A DNA stretch of 64,000 nucleotides. Source: Streptomyces qinglanensis (GTDB taxonomy: Bacteria > Actinomycetota > Actinomycetes > Streptomycetales > Streptomycetaceae). A program made the translations under genes and the position numbers. Shown one piece after another: positions 26,024 to 34,884 of the stretch. The notes beneath the pieces are model-generated. The model searched no databases. It was given only the letters and a program-made list of their open reading frames with translations, and was not told the origin of the DNA. Each line of letters starts with the position of its first letter. The stretch's first letter is position 1. Where the stretch lies: assembly GCF_900111245.1 (NCBI RefSeq), contig NZ_FOGO01000007.1, positions 304,137 to 368,136 on the forward strand. Direction: 5' to 3'.

Positions 26024-27721
26024 ATGCGCGTACTGCGCCACCAGGAGACATCGGTCCTGGACGCGACCGTCACCCTTTTCACCAATGCCACCCTGCGCAC
26101 CGTCGACCCCGGTACCGAAGGGGCCGAGGCGTTCCTCGTGCACGGGAACCGGTTCGGCGCCGTCGGCACCGTCGAGGAGTGCCGGGCCGCGGCGGCTCGG
26201 ACCGGCCGGCCCGCCGAGGAGGTGGATCTCGGCGGCGCCGTCGTGGTCCCCGGCTTCGTCGATCCGCACGCCCATCCTCTGATGTACGGCCAGATGATGA
26301 GCTGGGTCGACTGCGGGCCGGACCGGGCGGCCGACATTCCGGGCATCATCGCCCTGCTGCGCACAGCGGCCGACTCCCTGCCGCCCGGTCGGCCGGTGCG
26401 CGGCTACGGCTACGAGCACCGCAACCTCGCCGAGCGCCGCCACCCCACCAAGGAGGAGCTCGACCGGGTCGGCGCCGACCGCGAGGTGTATCTGATGAAC
26501 GCCAGTGGCCACGGCGGTGTCGTCAACAGCCGCACCCTGGCCCGGCACGGCGTCACCCGGGACACACCGGACCCGGAGGGCGGCACCTTCTTCCGGGACG
26601 CCAGCGGGGAGCTGACCGGTGAGATCTCCGATGCCGCCTGCAACATCCTCACCGGTGTCGGCGGCGTCAAGGTCGGCCGCCACGGGCCGAACTTCCACCT
26701 GGGGGACGAGCCCGAGGAGCATCTGCGGCAGCTACGCGCCGCGCAGGAGCGGTTTCTCGCAGGCGGCGTGACGACGATCGGCGACTGCCAGGTGACCCGC
26801 CGCGAATTCGACACCTACCTGCGACTGGCCGACGGCGGCGAGCTGCGCACCCGCGTCAGCATGTACCTGCTGAGCCATCTGCTGGACCACGTGCTCGAAA
26901 CCGGGATGCACGGCGCCTTCGGCAACGCCCGGCTCTCCTTCGCGGGGATCAAGTTCTACGCGGACGGCACTCTCGGCGGCTGGACGGCCTACTTCCCGGA
27001 CGGCTACGTCGGGGACCCCTGCCGCACCGGGCAGCTCTACCACGAGCCTGGGGCGTACCGGGAACTCATCGACAGGGCGCACTCCGTGGGGCTGCAGACG
27101 GCCACCCACGCGCAGTCGCCCGACGCGATAGAGATGGTGCTCGACGCCGTCGAGGCCGCACAGGAGCGCCGTCCCCGGTCCGATGCGCGGCACCGGATCG
27201 AGCACTGCGGGCTGCCCACCGTCGAACAGATCGAGCGCATGCGCCGGTTGGGCATCCACCCGGTCAACCAGACCCAGCACTACTACAACTGGGGCGAAGG
27301 CGTCACCGAGGCGATCGGCACCCCCGGCGAGCGGTTCAATCCGCTCGGCGAGTTCCTGGCGGCCGGGGTGCCCGTGACGCTCAGCTCGGACGCGCCGGTG
27401 GCGGAGCCGAAGCCGCTGGAAGCGATCCAGGCGGCCGTCACCCGCGTCACCCGGCGCGGGCACCGGCTCGGCGACGCCTCCCTGCGGATCCCGGCGGCGG
27501 ACGCGCTCGCCGCGCACACCCTCGGCGGGGCCCGCACCCTGGGCCGCGAGCACGAACTCGGCAGCATCACCCCCGGCAAGCTGGCCGACTTCACCGTCCT
27601 GGACGCCGATCCGCTCGCCGTCGACCCCGGGGCCGTCGCCGCGGTCGGCGTCCTCCAGACGTGGGTCGACGGCGCGCTCCAGCACTCCACCACAGCCACA
27701 TCGACCGAGGGGCAGCCGTGA
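26024..27721 (+). CDS. YtcJ-type amidohydrolase (Amidohydro_3)
   Basis: A 565-residue metal-dependent hydrolase. It has an N-terminal small beta domain, then the metal motif FVDPHAHP near residue 80, a carbamate-Lys region GIKFYADGTLGG near 310, the metal His segments THAQSP and HRIEHCG near 360-390, and the catalytic Asp in TLSSDAPV near 455. Substrates of this family include N-substituted formamides and other amides. cgaggaatcac precedes the ATG. It is coupled to the symporter by a GTGA overlap. Confidence 0.85.
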   Translation: MRVLRHQETSVLDATVTLFTNATLRTVDPGTEGAEAFLVHGNRFGAVGTVEECRAAAARTGRPAEEVDLGGAVVVPGFVDPHAHPLMYGQMMSWVDCGPDRAADIPGIIALLRTAADSLPPGRPVRGYGYEHRNLAERRHPTKEELDRVGADREVYLMNASGHGGVVNSRTLARHGVTRDTPDPEGGTFFRDASGELTGEISDAACNILTGVGGVKVGRHGPNFHLGDEPEEHLRQLRAAQERFLAGGVTTIGDCQVTRREFDTYLRLADGGELRTRVSMYLLSHLLDHVLETGMHGAFGNARLSFAGIKFYADGTLGGWTAYFPDGYVGDPCRTGQLYHEPGAYRELIDRAHSVGLQTATHAQSPDAIEMVLDAVEAAQERRPRSDARHRIEHCGLPTVEQIERMRRLGIHPVNQTQHYYNWGEGVTEAIGTPGERFNPLGEFLAAGVPVTLSSDAPVAEPKPLEAIQAAVTRVTRRGHRLGDASLRIPAADALAAHTLGGARTLGREHELGSITPGKLADFTVLDADPLAVDPGAVAAVGVLQTWVDGALQHSTTATSTEGQP

Positions 27722-29049
27722 CGGAACACGCTCAATCCCGCAGAGCGCGCAAGGCGGGTGTCGCCGCGTTCGTGGGCACCACCATCGAGTGGTACGACTT
27801 CTACGTCTACGCCACTGCCGCGTCTCTCGTCTTCGGCAAGATCTTCTTCCCCGAGGGGACGGACCGGCTCACCGGAATCGCGGCGGCGTTCGCCACATAC
27901 GCGGTCGGGTTCTTCGCGCGACCGCTCGGCGGTGTCGTCTTCGGCCACATCGGCGACCGCTTCGGCAGACGCAGCGCGCTGGTGATCACCCTGACCATGA
28001 TGGGCGCCGCGACGTTCCTCGTCGGCCTGCTGCCCACCTACGCCGGCATCGGGGTGTTCGCCCCCCTGCTGCTCGTCCTCCTCCGCTTCGTGCAGGGCAT
28101 CGCGGTCGGCGGCGAGTGGGGCGGCGCCGTCCTGATGGCCGTCGAGCACGCGCCGGAGGAGAAGAAGACCTTCTACGGAGGCTTCGCGCAGCTCGGCAAT
28201 CCGGCCGGAGCCCTCCTGTCCACCGGCCTGTTCAGCCTGCTGTCCACCTTCGGTGACGACGCACTCGAGGAGTGGGCGTGGCGTGTGCCGTTCCTGCTGT
28301 CGGCGGTGCTCATCGTCATCGGTGTCCTCATCCGTCTGAAGATCGAGGAGTCGCCGGTCTTCGAGGCCGAGCCGGAGCCTGACGGGGGCCTGCCGCTGGC
28401 ACACGCGCTCAGGACGAACTGGAAGCCCATCCTGCTGGGCATCGGGACGCTCCCCATCGCGGTGGGCGGCTACTACCTGGTGACCACGTTCATCACCGCG
28501 TACGCCACCGATCCGGCCGTGGGACTCTCGAAGACGGTGGTGCTCAACGCGCTGAGTGTCGCGGCGGTCGTCGAACTGATCGCGACGCTGGGCGTCGCAT
28601 GGCTGGGCGACAAGGTCGGGCGCGTCCGCGTGGTCGTCTGGGGCCTGGCAGGGGTGGCCGTGCTGGCCGCACCGCAGTTCCTGGTGGTCTCCTCGGACTC
28701 GACGGTGCTGATCTTCCTGGTCTTCGCCGCGATGCGGCTGGTCATGGCGGCGACATACGGCCCGGTGGCCGCGGTCCTGGCCCAGATGTTCGGCCCTCAG
28801 GCCCGCTACACCAGCATCTCGGTGACCTACCAGGTGGCCGGCGCGCTGTTCGGCGGTCTCTCACCGGTGGTCTCGACGCTGATGTTCCAGGCGACCGACA
28901 GCATCGTGCCGGTCATCGTGCTGCTCGTCGCCATGTGCGCGCTGAGCATCGCGTGCCTGCTGAAGGCCCCGCAGCACACCGACGACGCCGCGCCCGCGAA
29001 GAGCCCCGGGCCGGCGGCATCGGCCGGCACGGCGTCCGGTCCCGGGTGA
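27718..29049 (+). CDS. MHS-family MFS metabolite:proton symporter
   Basis: A 443-residue, 12-helix transporter of the metabolite:H+ symporter family (shikimate, proline/betaine, alpha-ketoglutarate carriers). The N-terminal signature TTIEWYDFYVYATAASLVF and the loop motif GHIGDRFGRRSAL are clear. The GTG at 27718 overlaps the amidohydrolase stop, so transporter and enzyme are made together; it probably imports the hydrolase substrate. Confidence 0.88.
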   Translation: MTEHAQSRRARKAGVAAFVGTTIEWYDFYVYATAASLVFGKIFFPEGTDRLTGIAAAFATYAVGFFARPLGGVVFGHIGDRFGRRSALVITLTMMGAATFLVGLLPTYAGIGVFAPLLLVLLRFVQGIAVGGEWGGAVLMAVEHAPEEKKTFYGGFAQLGNPAGALLSTGLFSLLSTFGDDALEEWAWRVPFLLSAVLIVIGVLIRLKIEESPVFEAEPEPDGGLPLAHALRTNWKPILLGIGTLPIAVGGYYLVTTFITAYATDPAVGLSKTVVLNALSVAAVVELIATLGVAWLGDKVGRVRVVVWGLAGVAVLAAPQFLVVSSDSTVLIFLVFAAMRLVMAATYGPVAAVLAQMFGPQARYTSISVTYQVAGALFGGLSPVVSTLMFQATDSIVPVIVLLVAMCALSIACLLKAPQHTDDAAPAKSPGPAASAGTASGPG

Positions 29050-29176
29050 CGGGAGAGCCCGACAGCTCATCCCGTGGCTGTTCCGGTGGGCCTGGTGCCG
29101 GGGGCGCGGGCCGGGCCGGGCCGCCTGCTCACACTCAGGAGTGAGCCGGGGCCCGGCCTTCCGGCACGCCGCGCAC

Positions 29177-29974
29177 TCACGGTTTGCGGGCGACTCCACC
29201 GTAGGCGGCGATCTGCGGCCGCTCCCCGATCTCGGTGGACCCCGGCCGCCACTCGGTGATGGGGACGAAGCCCGGGGCGATGAACTCGAATCCGTCGAAG
29301 GCCGCGCGGATCTGCTCCTGCGTGCGCGGACGGTAGGGAGCCCCGCCGGTCTTCGCGTACTCCTCGCAGAGAGTCACATACGCCTGGCTGTCGACGGAGC
29401 CGTCCCACAGGACCAGGTGACTGCCCGAGGGCACCGCCTCCATGACGGTGCGCACGACGCGCAGCATGTCCTCGTGGGTGTCGGCATGGCCCAGCACGCC
29501 CATGAACATGACGGTGACCGGCTGGGTGAAGTTCAGAATGTTCCGGGCGTCGGCGACGATCTGCTCCGGGTGGTGGAAGTCGGAGTTGATGTAACTCGTG
29601 ACTCCCTCGTCGGAGGTGTTGATCAACAGCGCCCGGGCATGGGCGAGTACCAGCGGATCGTTGTCGACGTAGACGACCTTGGACTCCGGTGCCGCGCCCT
29701 GCGCGACCTCGTGCGTGTTCTGCATGGTGGGCAGGCCGGTACCGATGTCGAGGAACTGGCGGCTGCCGGCTTCGTCGGCCAGGTGCCGCACAGCGCGGAT
29801 GAGGAACTGGCGTGACTGGACGGCCATGGTGGAGATGTCCGGGTCGATCTGCAGGCACGCTGCCCCGACGGTGCGGTCGACCTCGTAGTTGTCCTTGCCG
29901 CCCATCCAGTAGTTCCAGATCCGGGCCGAATGCGGGATGTCGCTGCGGATCGCCGGTTCCTGCGGGTTCGGCAT
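29177..29974 (-). CDS. SAM-dependent methyltransferase, PF04672 family
   Basis: A 265-residue protein of the Methyltransf_19 (DUF574) family, very numerous in Streptomyces. Features are the N-terminal SARIWNYWMGGKDNYEVDR, the SAM motif FLDIGTGLPT near residue 75, VVYVDNDPLVLAHARALL, and the GGAPYRPRTQEQI region. The methylated substrate is unknown. It stands alone between two hairpins. Confidence 0.88.
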   Translation of the reverse strand: MPNPQEPAIRSDIPHSARIWNYWMGGKDNYEVDRTVGAACLQIDPDISTMAVQSRQFLIRAVRHLADEAGSRQFLDIGTGLPTMQNTHEVAQGAAPESKVVYVDNDPLVLAHARALLINTSDEGVTSYINSDFHHPEQIVADARNILNFTQPVTVMFMGVLGHADTHEDMLRVVRTVMEAVPSGSHLVLWDGSVDSQAYVTLCEEYAKTGGAPYRPRTQEQIRAAFDGFEFIAPGFVPITEWRPGSTEIGERPQIAAYGGVARKP

Positions 29975-30189
29975 GGGTGTTCAGCTCCTCTTTGGCCTTG
30001 ACGGGCGGCAGACGATCGCCGCGACCGGGACCTGCCGCGGACCTCCTGCGGCCCGCGGGGCACCATCTGGGCACGGCTACCGCACGTTACCCCTCGGACA
30101 CACCCGTAGTACCGATATTGAGAATTCTTGATGCTTGTCATTCATTCAGTTCGGATGCGGTGCCCTCCCGTCACCGGAACAGCCCGATC

Positions 30190-30229
30190 GCGGGGTGCCG
30201 ACCGGGAAGAGACCCGGTCGGCACCCCGC
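30190..30229 (-). terminator. Terminator of the alpha/beta-hydrolase gene
   Basis: A perfect 17-bp stem (gcggggtgccgaccggg and its complement) with a 6-base loop, 6 bases after the hydrolase stop. Confidence 0.85.
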
Positions 30230-30234
30230 GGCAG

Positions 30235-30990
30235 TCACGCCGAGGCGCCGGATGACTCCGGGTCGAGGTGCCGGGCGAAGAAGCGCAGTGTGCTGTCCAG
30301 CTCGAAGGCGGGGATCTCCGCGTGTGCGCCCGGGTTGGCGTGCAGGGTCTTCTCAGCCGACCCCAAGGCGTCGAACAGTGCCAGGCACTGCTCGCGCGGC
30401 ACTCGCTCGTCGTCCCACTGCACCAGGAACTCGACCGGGACGGTGATCCGCGCCGCGGGCCCGGCCGATGCCAGCACCCCGCCCAGTCCCAGTACCGCCG
30501 CGCGGACCCGGGGTTCGGCGGCGACGAAGGGAACGCCGAGTCCGCAGCCCAGCGACACTCCCCAATAGCCCACCGGGCCGGAGCCGACGTGCTCGAGTTC
30601 CTGGAGCGCGTCCAGGACAGCGCTCCACTCCGGGACGGTCCGGCGCGCCACCATCGCCTGGAAGTCCGCGATCAGCGGGGCGAGTTCCTCCCCCGCCGCC
30701 ACGCGGGCCTGGTTCTCGGTCGCGAGCCGGTCGTACTCGTCCTCCGTCGGCCGGTCGCCGTGTCCGGGCACGTCGACCGCCGCCACCGCGAAGCCGCACT
30801 CGGCCGCGAAGCGGCGCGCACGGACCGCGATTCCGGGTGCCTTCTTGTGCTGACCGCCGCCGTGTCCCATCAGGACGAGAGGGCGCGTACCGGCGGCGCC
30901 TGCCGGCGTCCACAGCACGCCGGGAATCTCACCAAGAGTGAAAAGCTGTTCGGTTACGTCGTCATACGACGTCTGAGAGAGGAAGCGCAT
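30235..30990 (-). CDS. Alpha/beta hydrolase (dienelactone hydrolase-like)
   Basis: A 251-residue cytoplasmic hydrolase. The oxyanion region is VLMGHGGGQHKK, the nucleophile elbow GVSLGCG has the Ser, the acid is in FLVQWDDERVP, and the catalytic His is in NPGAHAEIP. It belongs to the group of uncharacterised esterase/dienelactone hydrolase-like enzymes; the substrate is not evident. The ATG at 30990 is not preceded by a strong ribosome-binding site. Confidence 0.8.
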   Translation of the reverse strand: MRFLSQTSYDDVTEQLFTLGEIPGVLWTPAGAAGTRPLVLMGHGGGQHKKAPGIAVRARRFAAECGFAVAAVDVPGHGDRPTEDEYDRLATENQARVAAGEELAPLIADFQAMVARRTVPEWSAVLDALQELEHVGSGPVGYWGVSLGCGLGVPFVAAEPRVRAAVLGLGGVLASAGPAARITVPVEFLVQWDDERVPREQCLALFDALGSAEKTLHANPGAHAEIPAFELDSTLRFFARHLDPESSGASA

Positions 30991-31146
30991 AGCGTTGCGA
31001 GCCCTTCGGAATGCCTTGAACGGGCACTCCCTGGACCATGCGAGAGAGGGAGCCCCGACCTGTCACAGCGTTGATCGGTCTCACCTCCTCGGTTCGCAGC
31101 GGCGCACGGCGAGTTGAAGCTACCACAAGCGGCTTCGCCTGCGCCG

Positions 31147-31183
31147 GGGACCAGGACCGGGACCAGGGCCAGGACCAGGGCCG
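31147..31183. repeat. Short tandem repeat of ggaccagg-type units
   Basis: Five to six imperfect 6- to 12-base units alternate between ggaccagg and ggccagg upstream of the hydrolase gene. Not coding. Confidence 0.5.
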
Positions 31184-31258
31184 GAAATCGGCAGTGCGGA
31201 GGTTCCTGACGCGGCACCGCGGTGTGCCCGCCGCGGCCGGCCCGGGTGCCCGCCCGCG

Positions 31259-32401
31259 TCACCGACTCCGCGGATGCTGCTGCGGAGGCATCAGCCAGCT
31301 CAGCGTGCGGCCGATGTCGCTGGGGGAGACGATGCCGACGACATGGCCGTCCTCCAGTACCAGCACCCGGTGCTCAGCGCCGGGCTCCATCCGCGGCAGC
31401 AGGTCCGCCAGAGGATCGTCCGGGCCCACGGTGACCACTTCGGACAGCGGCAGCATCACGTCACCGACCGCAGTGGTGTCCCACTGGTCGGCACCGACGT
31501 GCCGGGCCCGCTCCAGAGTGATCAGCCCTGCCGCGTCGCCCGCCGCTCCCACTGCGGGGAAGGCCGAGTGGCGGTACCGGTAGCGGGGGTCCGCGAGGAA
31601 CTGCCCGACCGTCAGCCCTGCGGGGGCCAGCACGGGCTGCTCCGTCATGGCCCGGCGCACCGGCACACCGGCCAGGGCGCTTCTGATCTGCGCCTGCCGG
31701 CCTTCCGCGGTCGCGGCGGTGAGCAGGAACCAGCCGACCAGGGCCAGCCACAGCCCGTCGAAGGCCCGGACCGTGAGGAACAGCAGGACTCCCCCGACCA
31801 CGAGCAGCCAGCCGAAGGCACGCCCCACGAGGGTTGCCCGGACAGCCGCCCGCAGCCGGTCCCCGCTACGGCGCCACAGCAGGGCGCGGAGCAGGCGCCC
31901 ACCGTCCAGGGGAGCGGCGGGGATGGTGTTGAAGAGGGCGAGCAGCACGTTGATGACCGCCAGCCAGGCCGCCGCCTCCACCAGGAGGCGCGGAGCACCC
32001 AGGAGGTGGACGAGCCAGGAGCCGAGCCCGAAGCCCACGCCGAGCAGCAGGCTGACCAGGGGGCCGACTCCGGCGATCCGCAGCTCCGCTCCCGGCTCGG
32101 ACGCCTCGGACTTCAACCGGGCCAGTCCGCCGAGCAGCCACAGCGTGATGTCCTCGACCAGCACTCCGTTGCGTCTGGCGACGATCGCGTGCGCGAGTTC
32201 GTGTGCCAGCAGCGAGCCGAAGAACAGCAGTGAGGTGCCCAGTCCCGTCACCCAGTACAGCGCCTCCGAGCCACCGGGCTCGACCCGCGGAAACCGGCTC
32301 CGGGCCAGCACCCATGTGATGAGGGCGAAGATGAGCAGGACGCTCCAGTGGACGCCGATCCGCACCCCGGCGATCCGCCCCAGTGGGAACGTTGCACGCA
32401 C
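31259..32401 (-). CDS. M50 site-2 protease with CBS domains (Rip3-like)
   Basis: A 380-residue membrane protein. Zinc site HELAHAIVA near residue 67 and the second metal motif ALFNTIPAAPLDGG near 155 are intact; about six membrane helices. Two CBS domains follow (RAMTEQPVLAP onward; GDVMLPLSEVVTVGPDDPLA). The architecture matches mycobacterial Rip3 (Rv2625c). It would cleave membrane-anchored regulators under control of the CBS ligand. The GTG at 32401 is chosen because gggagac precedes it; a GTG at 32446 is possible. Confidence 0.87.
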   Translation of the reverse strand: MRATFPLGRIAGVRIGVHWSVLLIFALITWVLARSRFPRVEPGGSEALYWVTGLGTSLLFFGSLLAHELAHAIVARRNGVLVEDITLWLLGGLARLKSEASEPGAELRIAGVGPLVSLLLGVGFGLGSWLVHLLGAPRLLVEAAAWLAVINVLLALFNTIPAAPLDGGRLLRALLWRRSGDRLRAAVRATLVGRAFGWLLVVGGVLLFLTVRAFDGLWLALVGWFLLTAATAEGRQAQIRSALAGVPVRRAMTEQPVLAPAGLTVGQFLADPRYRYRHSAFPAVGAAGDAAGLITLERARHVGADQWDTTAVGDVMLPLSEVVTVGPDDPLADLLPRMEPGAEHRVLVLEDGHVVGIVSPSDIGRTLSWLMPPQQHPRSR

Positions 32402-32584
32402 GGTCGTCTCCCTGCCTCGGGGTGACTGGTGTGATGTCCGAGTCACGTGGGTGGCACGTGCCCCGTCTTGCCGGGGCCCACGTCGCCGCGTCCGGCGACG
32501 GTCGGATGGCGCTCGACCGGCGCCGCACAGCGGATCCCGCCGAGGCGTCGGGACCCGCCCGGGGGTCCCGGTGGCGCTGCCGGC

Positions 32585-32962
32585 TCAGTGCGGCGGGGTG
32601 CCGCTGCCGGACCCGGAAGCCGTGTACGCCTCGTTGACCGCGGAGAAGGCCCGAGCACCGTAGACGGTGGCGGGCCCCCCGTTCATCAGGAAGGTGACGC
32701 CGATGGCTTCGGCGGCCTCTTCCGGGGTCGCTCCCTGCTGCACGGCGGCATGGGCGTGTGCCGCGATGCAGCCGTCGCACTGCTTGCTCACCGCCAGCGC
32801 GAGGGCGATGAGTTCCTTGGTCCTCGCGTCGAGTACGCCTGCCCGCAGGGCCGCGTCGTGCAGTTCCTCGTAGCCCTGGTAGACCCCGGGGATGGCGTGC
32901 CGCAGCTCTCTGGTGAGCGGGCGTAGCTCTTCCCGTACGGCCTCGCCGAAGCTGCTGCTCAT
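32585..32962 (-). CDS. Carboxymuconolactone decarboxylase / AhpD-like protein
   Basis: A 125-residue all-helical protein with the AhpD-type redox motif KQCDGCIAAHAHAA, where CxxC and the downstream His form the peroxidase-relay site. Such proteins reduce peroxides or pass electrons to peroxiredoxins. The start MSSSFGE at 32962 follows gagaggga-like sequence; the longer upstream frame is not conserved-looking. It probably belongs to the surrounding stress cluster. Confidence 0.85.
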   Translation of the reverse strand: MSSSFGEAVREELRPLTRELRHAIPGVYQGYEELHDAALRAGVLDARTKELIALALAVSKQCDGCIAAHAHAAVQQGATPEEAAEAIGVTFLMNGGPATVYGARAFSAVNEAYTASGSGSGTPPH

Positions 32963-33241
32963 CAGGCGCTCCCTCTCCTCCCTCTCCTGCTGCTGCGTGC
33001 AGCTCGAGTGTGCGTCCCTGAGCGGTACCCGGCGCGGGAGGCTGGTCCTTCCGGGTGAGGGCGGTTGCTTCGGTTGTGAGGCCAGGCCGGTCGGCCCTTG
33101 ACCGTGCCGGGGCCCCGACGCCCGGCTCCGGCGCACCACCTGCCGGAAGGCGGGGCGCCTGCCGGAGGGGGGCGCCTGCCGGAGGGCGGGGCGCAGCGCC
33201 CGGGGGAGTTCGGCGCTTACGGGCTCAGCCGCTGCTCCGGC

Positions 33242-33587
33242 TCAGCCGGTGATCTCGATGCGCTGCGCCTGCTCCTTCCCTGCCTTGGGGACGTTCACCG
33301 TGAGGACTCCGTCCGTCAGCTCCGCGCTGATGTGCTCGGCGTCGGAGTCGGGCGGCAGCGTCGTGCGGGAGTCGAACCGCCCGATGCGGCGGGTGTGCCT
33401 GCGCACGGTTCCGGTCCGTTCCTTCTCCTGCACCTCGCCGCGGGGTGATCTGGTCCCTGCGGACGCCGGGAAGCTCGAGTTCGGCCAGGCAGGCGTCCTC
33501 GATCTCCTCGACGTCGGCCGGCGGAGCCCACGGCCCGCCGGCCCGCTCCCCGGTTCCCGGACCACGGGCCGGGTGCTTCGCCGCCAC
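33242..33587 (-). pseudogene. Broken Hsp20/alpha-crystallin gene
   Basis: The N-terminal part (PPADVEEIEDACLAELELPG, in the frame starting near 33587) and the C-terminal part (QEKERTG, RRIGRFDSRTTLPPDSDAEH and GVLTVNVPKAGKEQAQRIEI) are both typical of an actinobacterial Hsp20, but they lie in different reading frames. At about 33447 the segment that normally encodes the middle beta strands is missing, with a frame change after LPGVRRDQIT. The usual N-terminal 30-40 residues are also not recognisable. The gene is therefore degraded. Confidence 0.75.
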
Positions 33588-33590
33588 CGG

Positions 33591-33878
33591 TCACCTGGGC
33601 TGCCCGACCGTCGGACGGGCCTCCGCACGGGGGACCTGCATGCCTTCGACGTCGTGCTCGGCGATGTTCAGCAGTCGCTGGGCGAGGTCGCGCATGGCTC
33701 TGCCCGCCGCCAGCTCGTCACCGATCTCCGGCACGTCCGTGTCCGCCGGGTGGCAGTGGGCCGTGCCGCGGCCGGTGACCTGCGCGGCGCCGGTGTCCAG
33801 CGTCGCGTGCGCCTTCGTCGCCCCCTCGTCGTCCTCGAAGAGGTGGAGGCGAACTTTCCATTCCATGGTGTGTGACAT
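33591..33878 (-). CDS. DUF1876 domain protein
   Basis: A 95-residue protein starting MSHTMEWKVRLHLFEDDE, the family hallmark, with the conserved HATLDTG and GRGTAHCHPADTDVPEIGDE segments. DUF1876 has a double-stranded-RNA-binding-like fold; Rv2632c of the mycobacterial dormancy set belongs to it, but the role is unknown. gaggagag precedes the ATG at 33878. Confidence 0.88.
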   Translation of the reverse strand: MSHTMEWKVRLHLFEDDEGATKAHATLDTGAAQVTGRGTAHCHPADTDVPEIGDELAAGRAMRDLAQRLLNIAEHDVEGMQVPRAEARPTVGQPR

Positions 33879-34884
33879 CTTGCTCTCCTCACCCGGGTAC
33901 GGACCGGTGCGGCACCCGATGTGTGGTGTGCCGGGCCAGGACCACGCGCAGGCCCCCACCTGCTGCTGGACGCCGGAACAGGGCGCCGAGGCGGTCGCGC
34001 GGGCTGCTCACCCGCGCGTGCTGCTCGCCTCTTCGCGGAGCCCCGGGGTGCGCTGCAGGCGGGCCGGCTGCGGACGGCGGCCCTGCGGTTTCCCGAGCTG
34101 TCCGACGGAGCGCCGGTCGGTCCACTCCCCCGCCACTCATTCCCTTGTCAGGACCGGCAGCGATCCGGTCGCGGTCGAGAATCGCACCTGCGCCCTGCCG
34201 CCGGTCCGTACGCGGCGGAGTGTCGGTGCCTCGGCGTCGAGAGCCACCTCATCCCCCGCATCTTCCACTCTCCTACGCGGAGGAAGCAGTCGCCATAGGA
34301 CGCCGACGCGCCCTTCCCCATGACTGGGCGTGACGCCCGGACACCGTGCGCGGGGTGCGCCTGACCTGCCGGTCCGCCGGGGACGGGGCCGGGCACCGGT
34401 GCCCGGCTTCTCCTCCGAACGGCGGATCGCGGTGGCCCGCTGCCCGGGCCTCTGCTCACCTGGAACAGGGCCTCGCATCGCGGGCCGACGGCCGCGGCAC
34501 GACCGTGGCGCCAGGAGGCGACTGGAGGCGACTGGAGGCGACTGGAGGCGACTGGAGGCAGGGACGATGCACAACGGCGGGCCGCGGCCAGGCGCCGCGG
34601 CCGGTGCTCACGGAGGGCCGCGCACGCCGTGCGCGGATGCTCCCGCGACCGGCGGGAGCGTGCGCCGCTGCCCTCGCGGACCGTCCGGGCGCGGGGCCGT
34701 CGGCCGGGAGGACCGGCGGCGAGGGCACGGGACCGGGTCCGGGGGCCACAGCACCGCTGCCGGCATCGGGAGCCGCCCCGTCCTCGGTACCCCGCCTACC
34801 GCTTCCCGCCGGGCACCGCTGCTCGGGGACACGCGCGTGCCGGCCGTTCCGGCCGGGTGGCGGACCGGTGGCTGAGGCGCCGTC
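33879..34884. other. 1-kb stretch without a supported gene
   Basis: Frames on both strands are Arg/Pro/Gly-rich with no recognised domain or good start. It holds a tandem repeat (34514-34560). In a cluster that already contains one broken gene, some of this may be decayed coding sequence, but I cannot name any remnant. Confidence 0.45.
34514..34560. repeat. Tandem 10-bp repeat (actggaggcg, about 4.5 copies)
   Basis: Units are identical apart from the final base. It lies some 325 bases upstream of the P-type ATPase gene. Confidence 0.8.
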
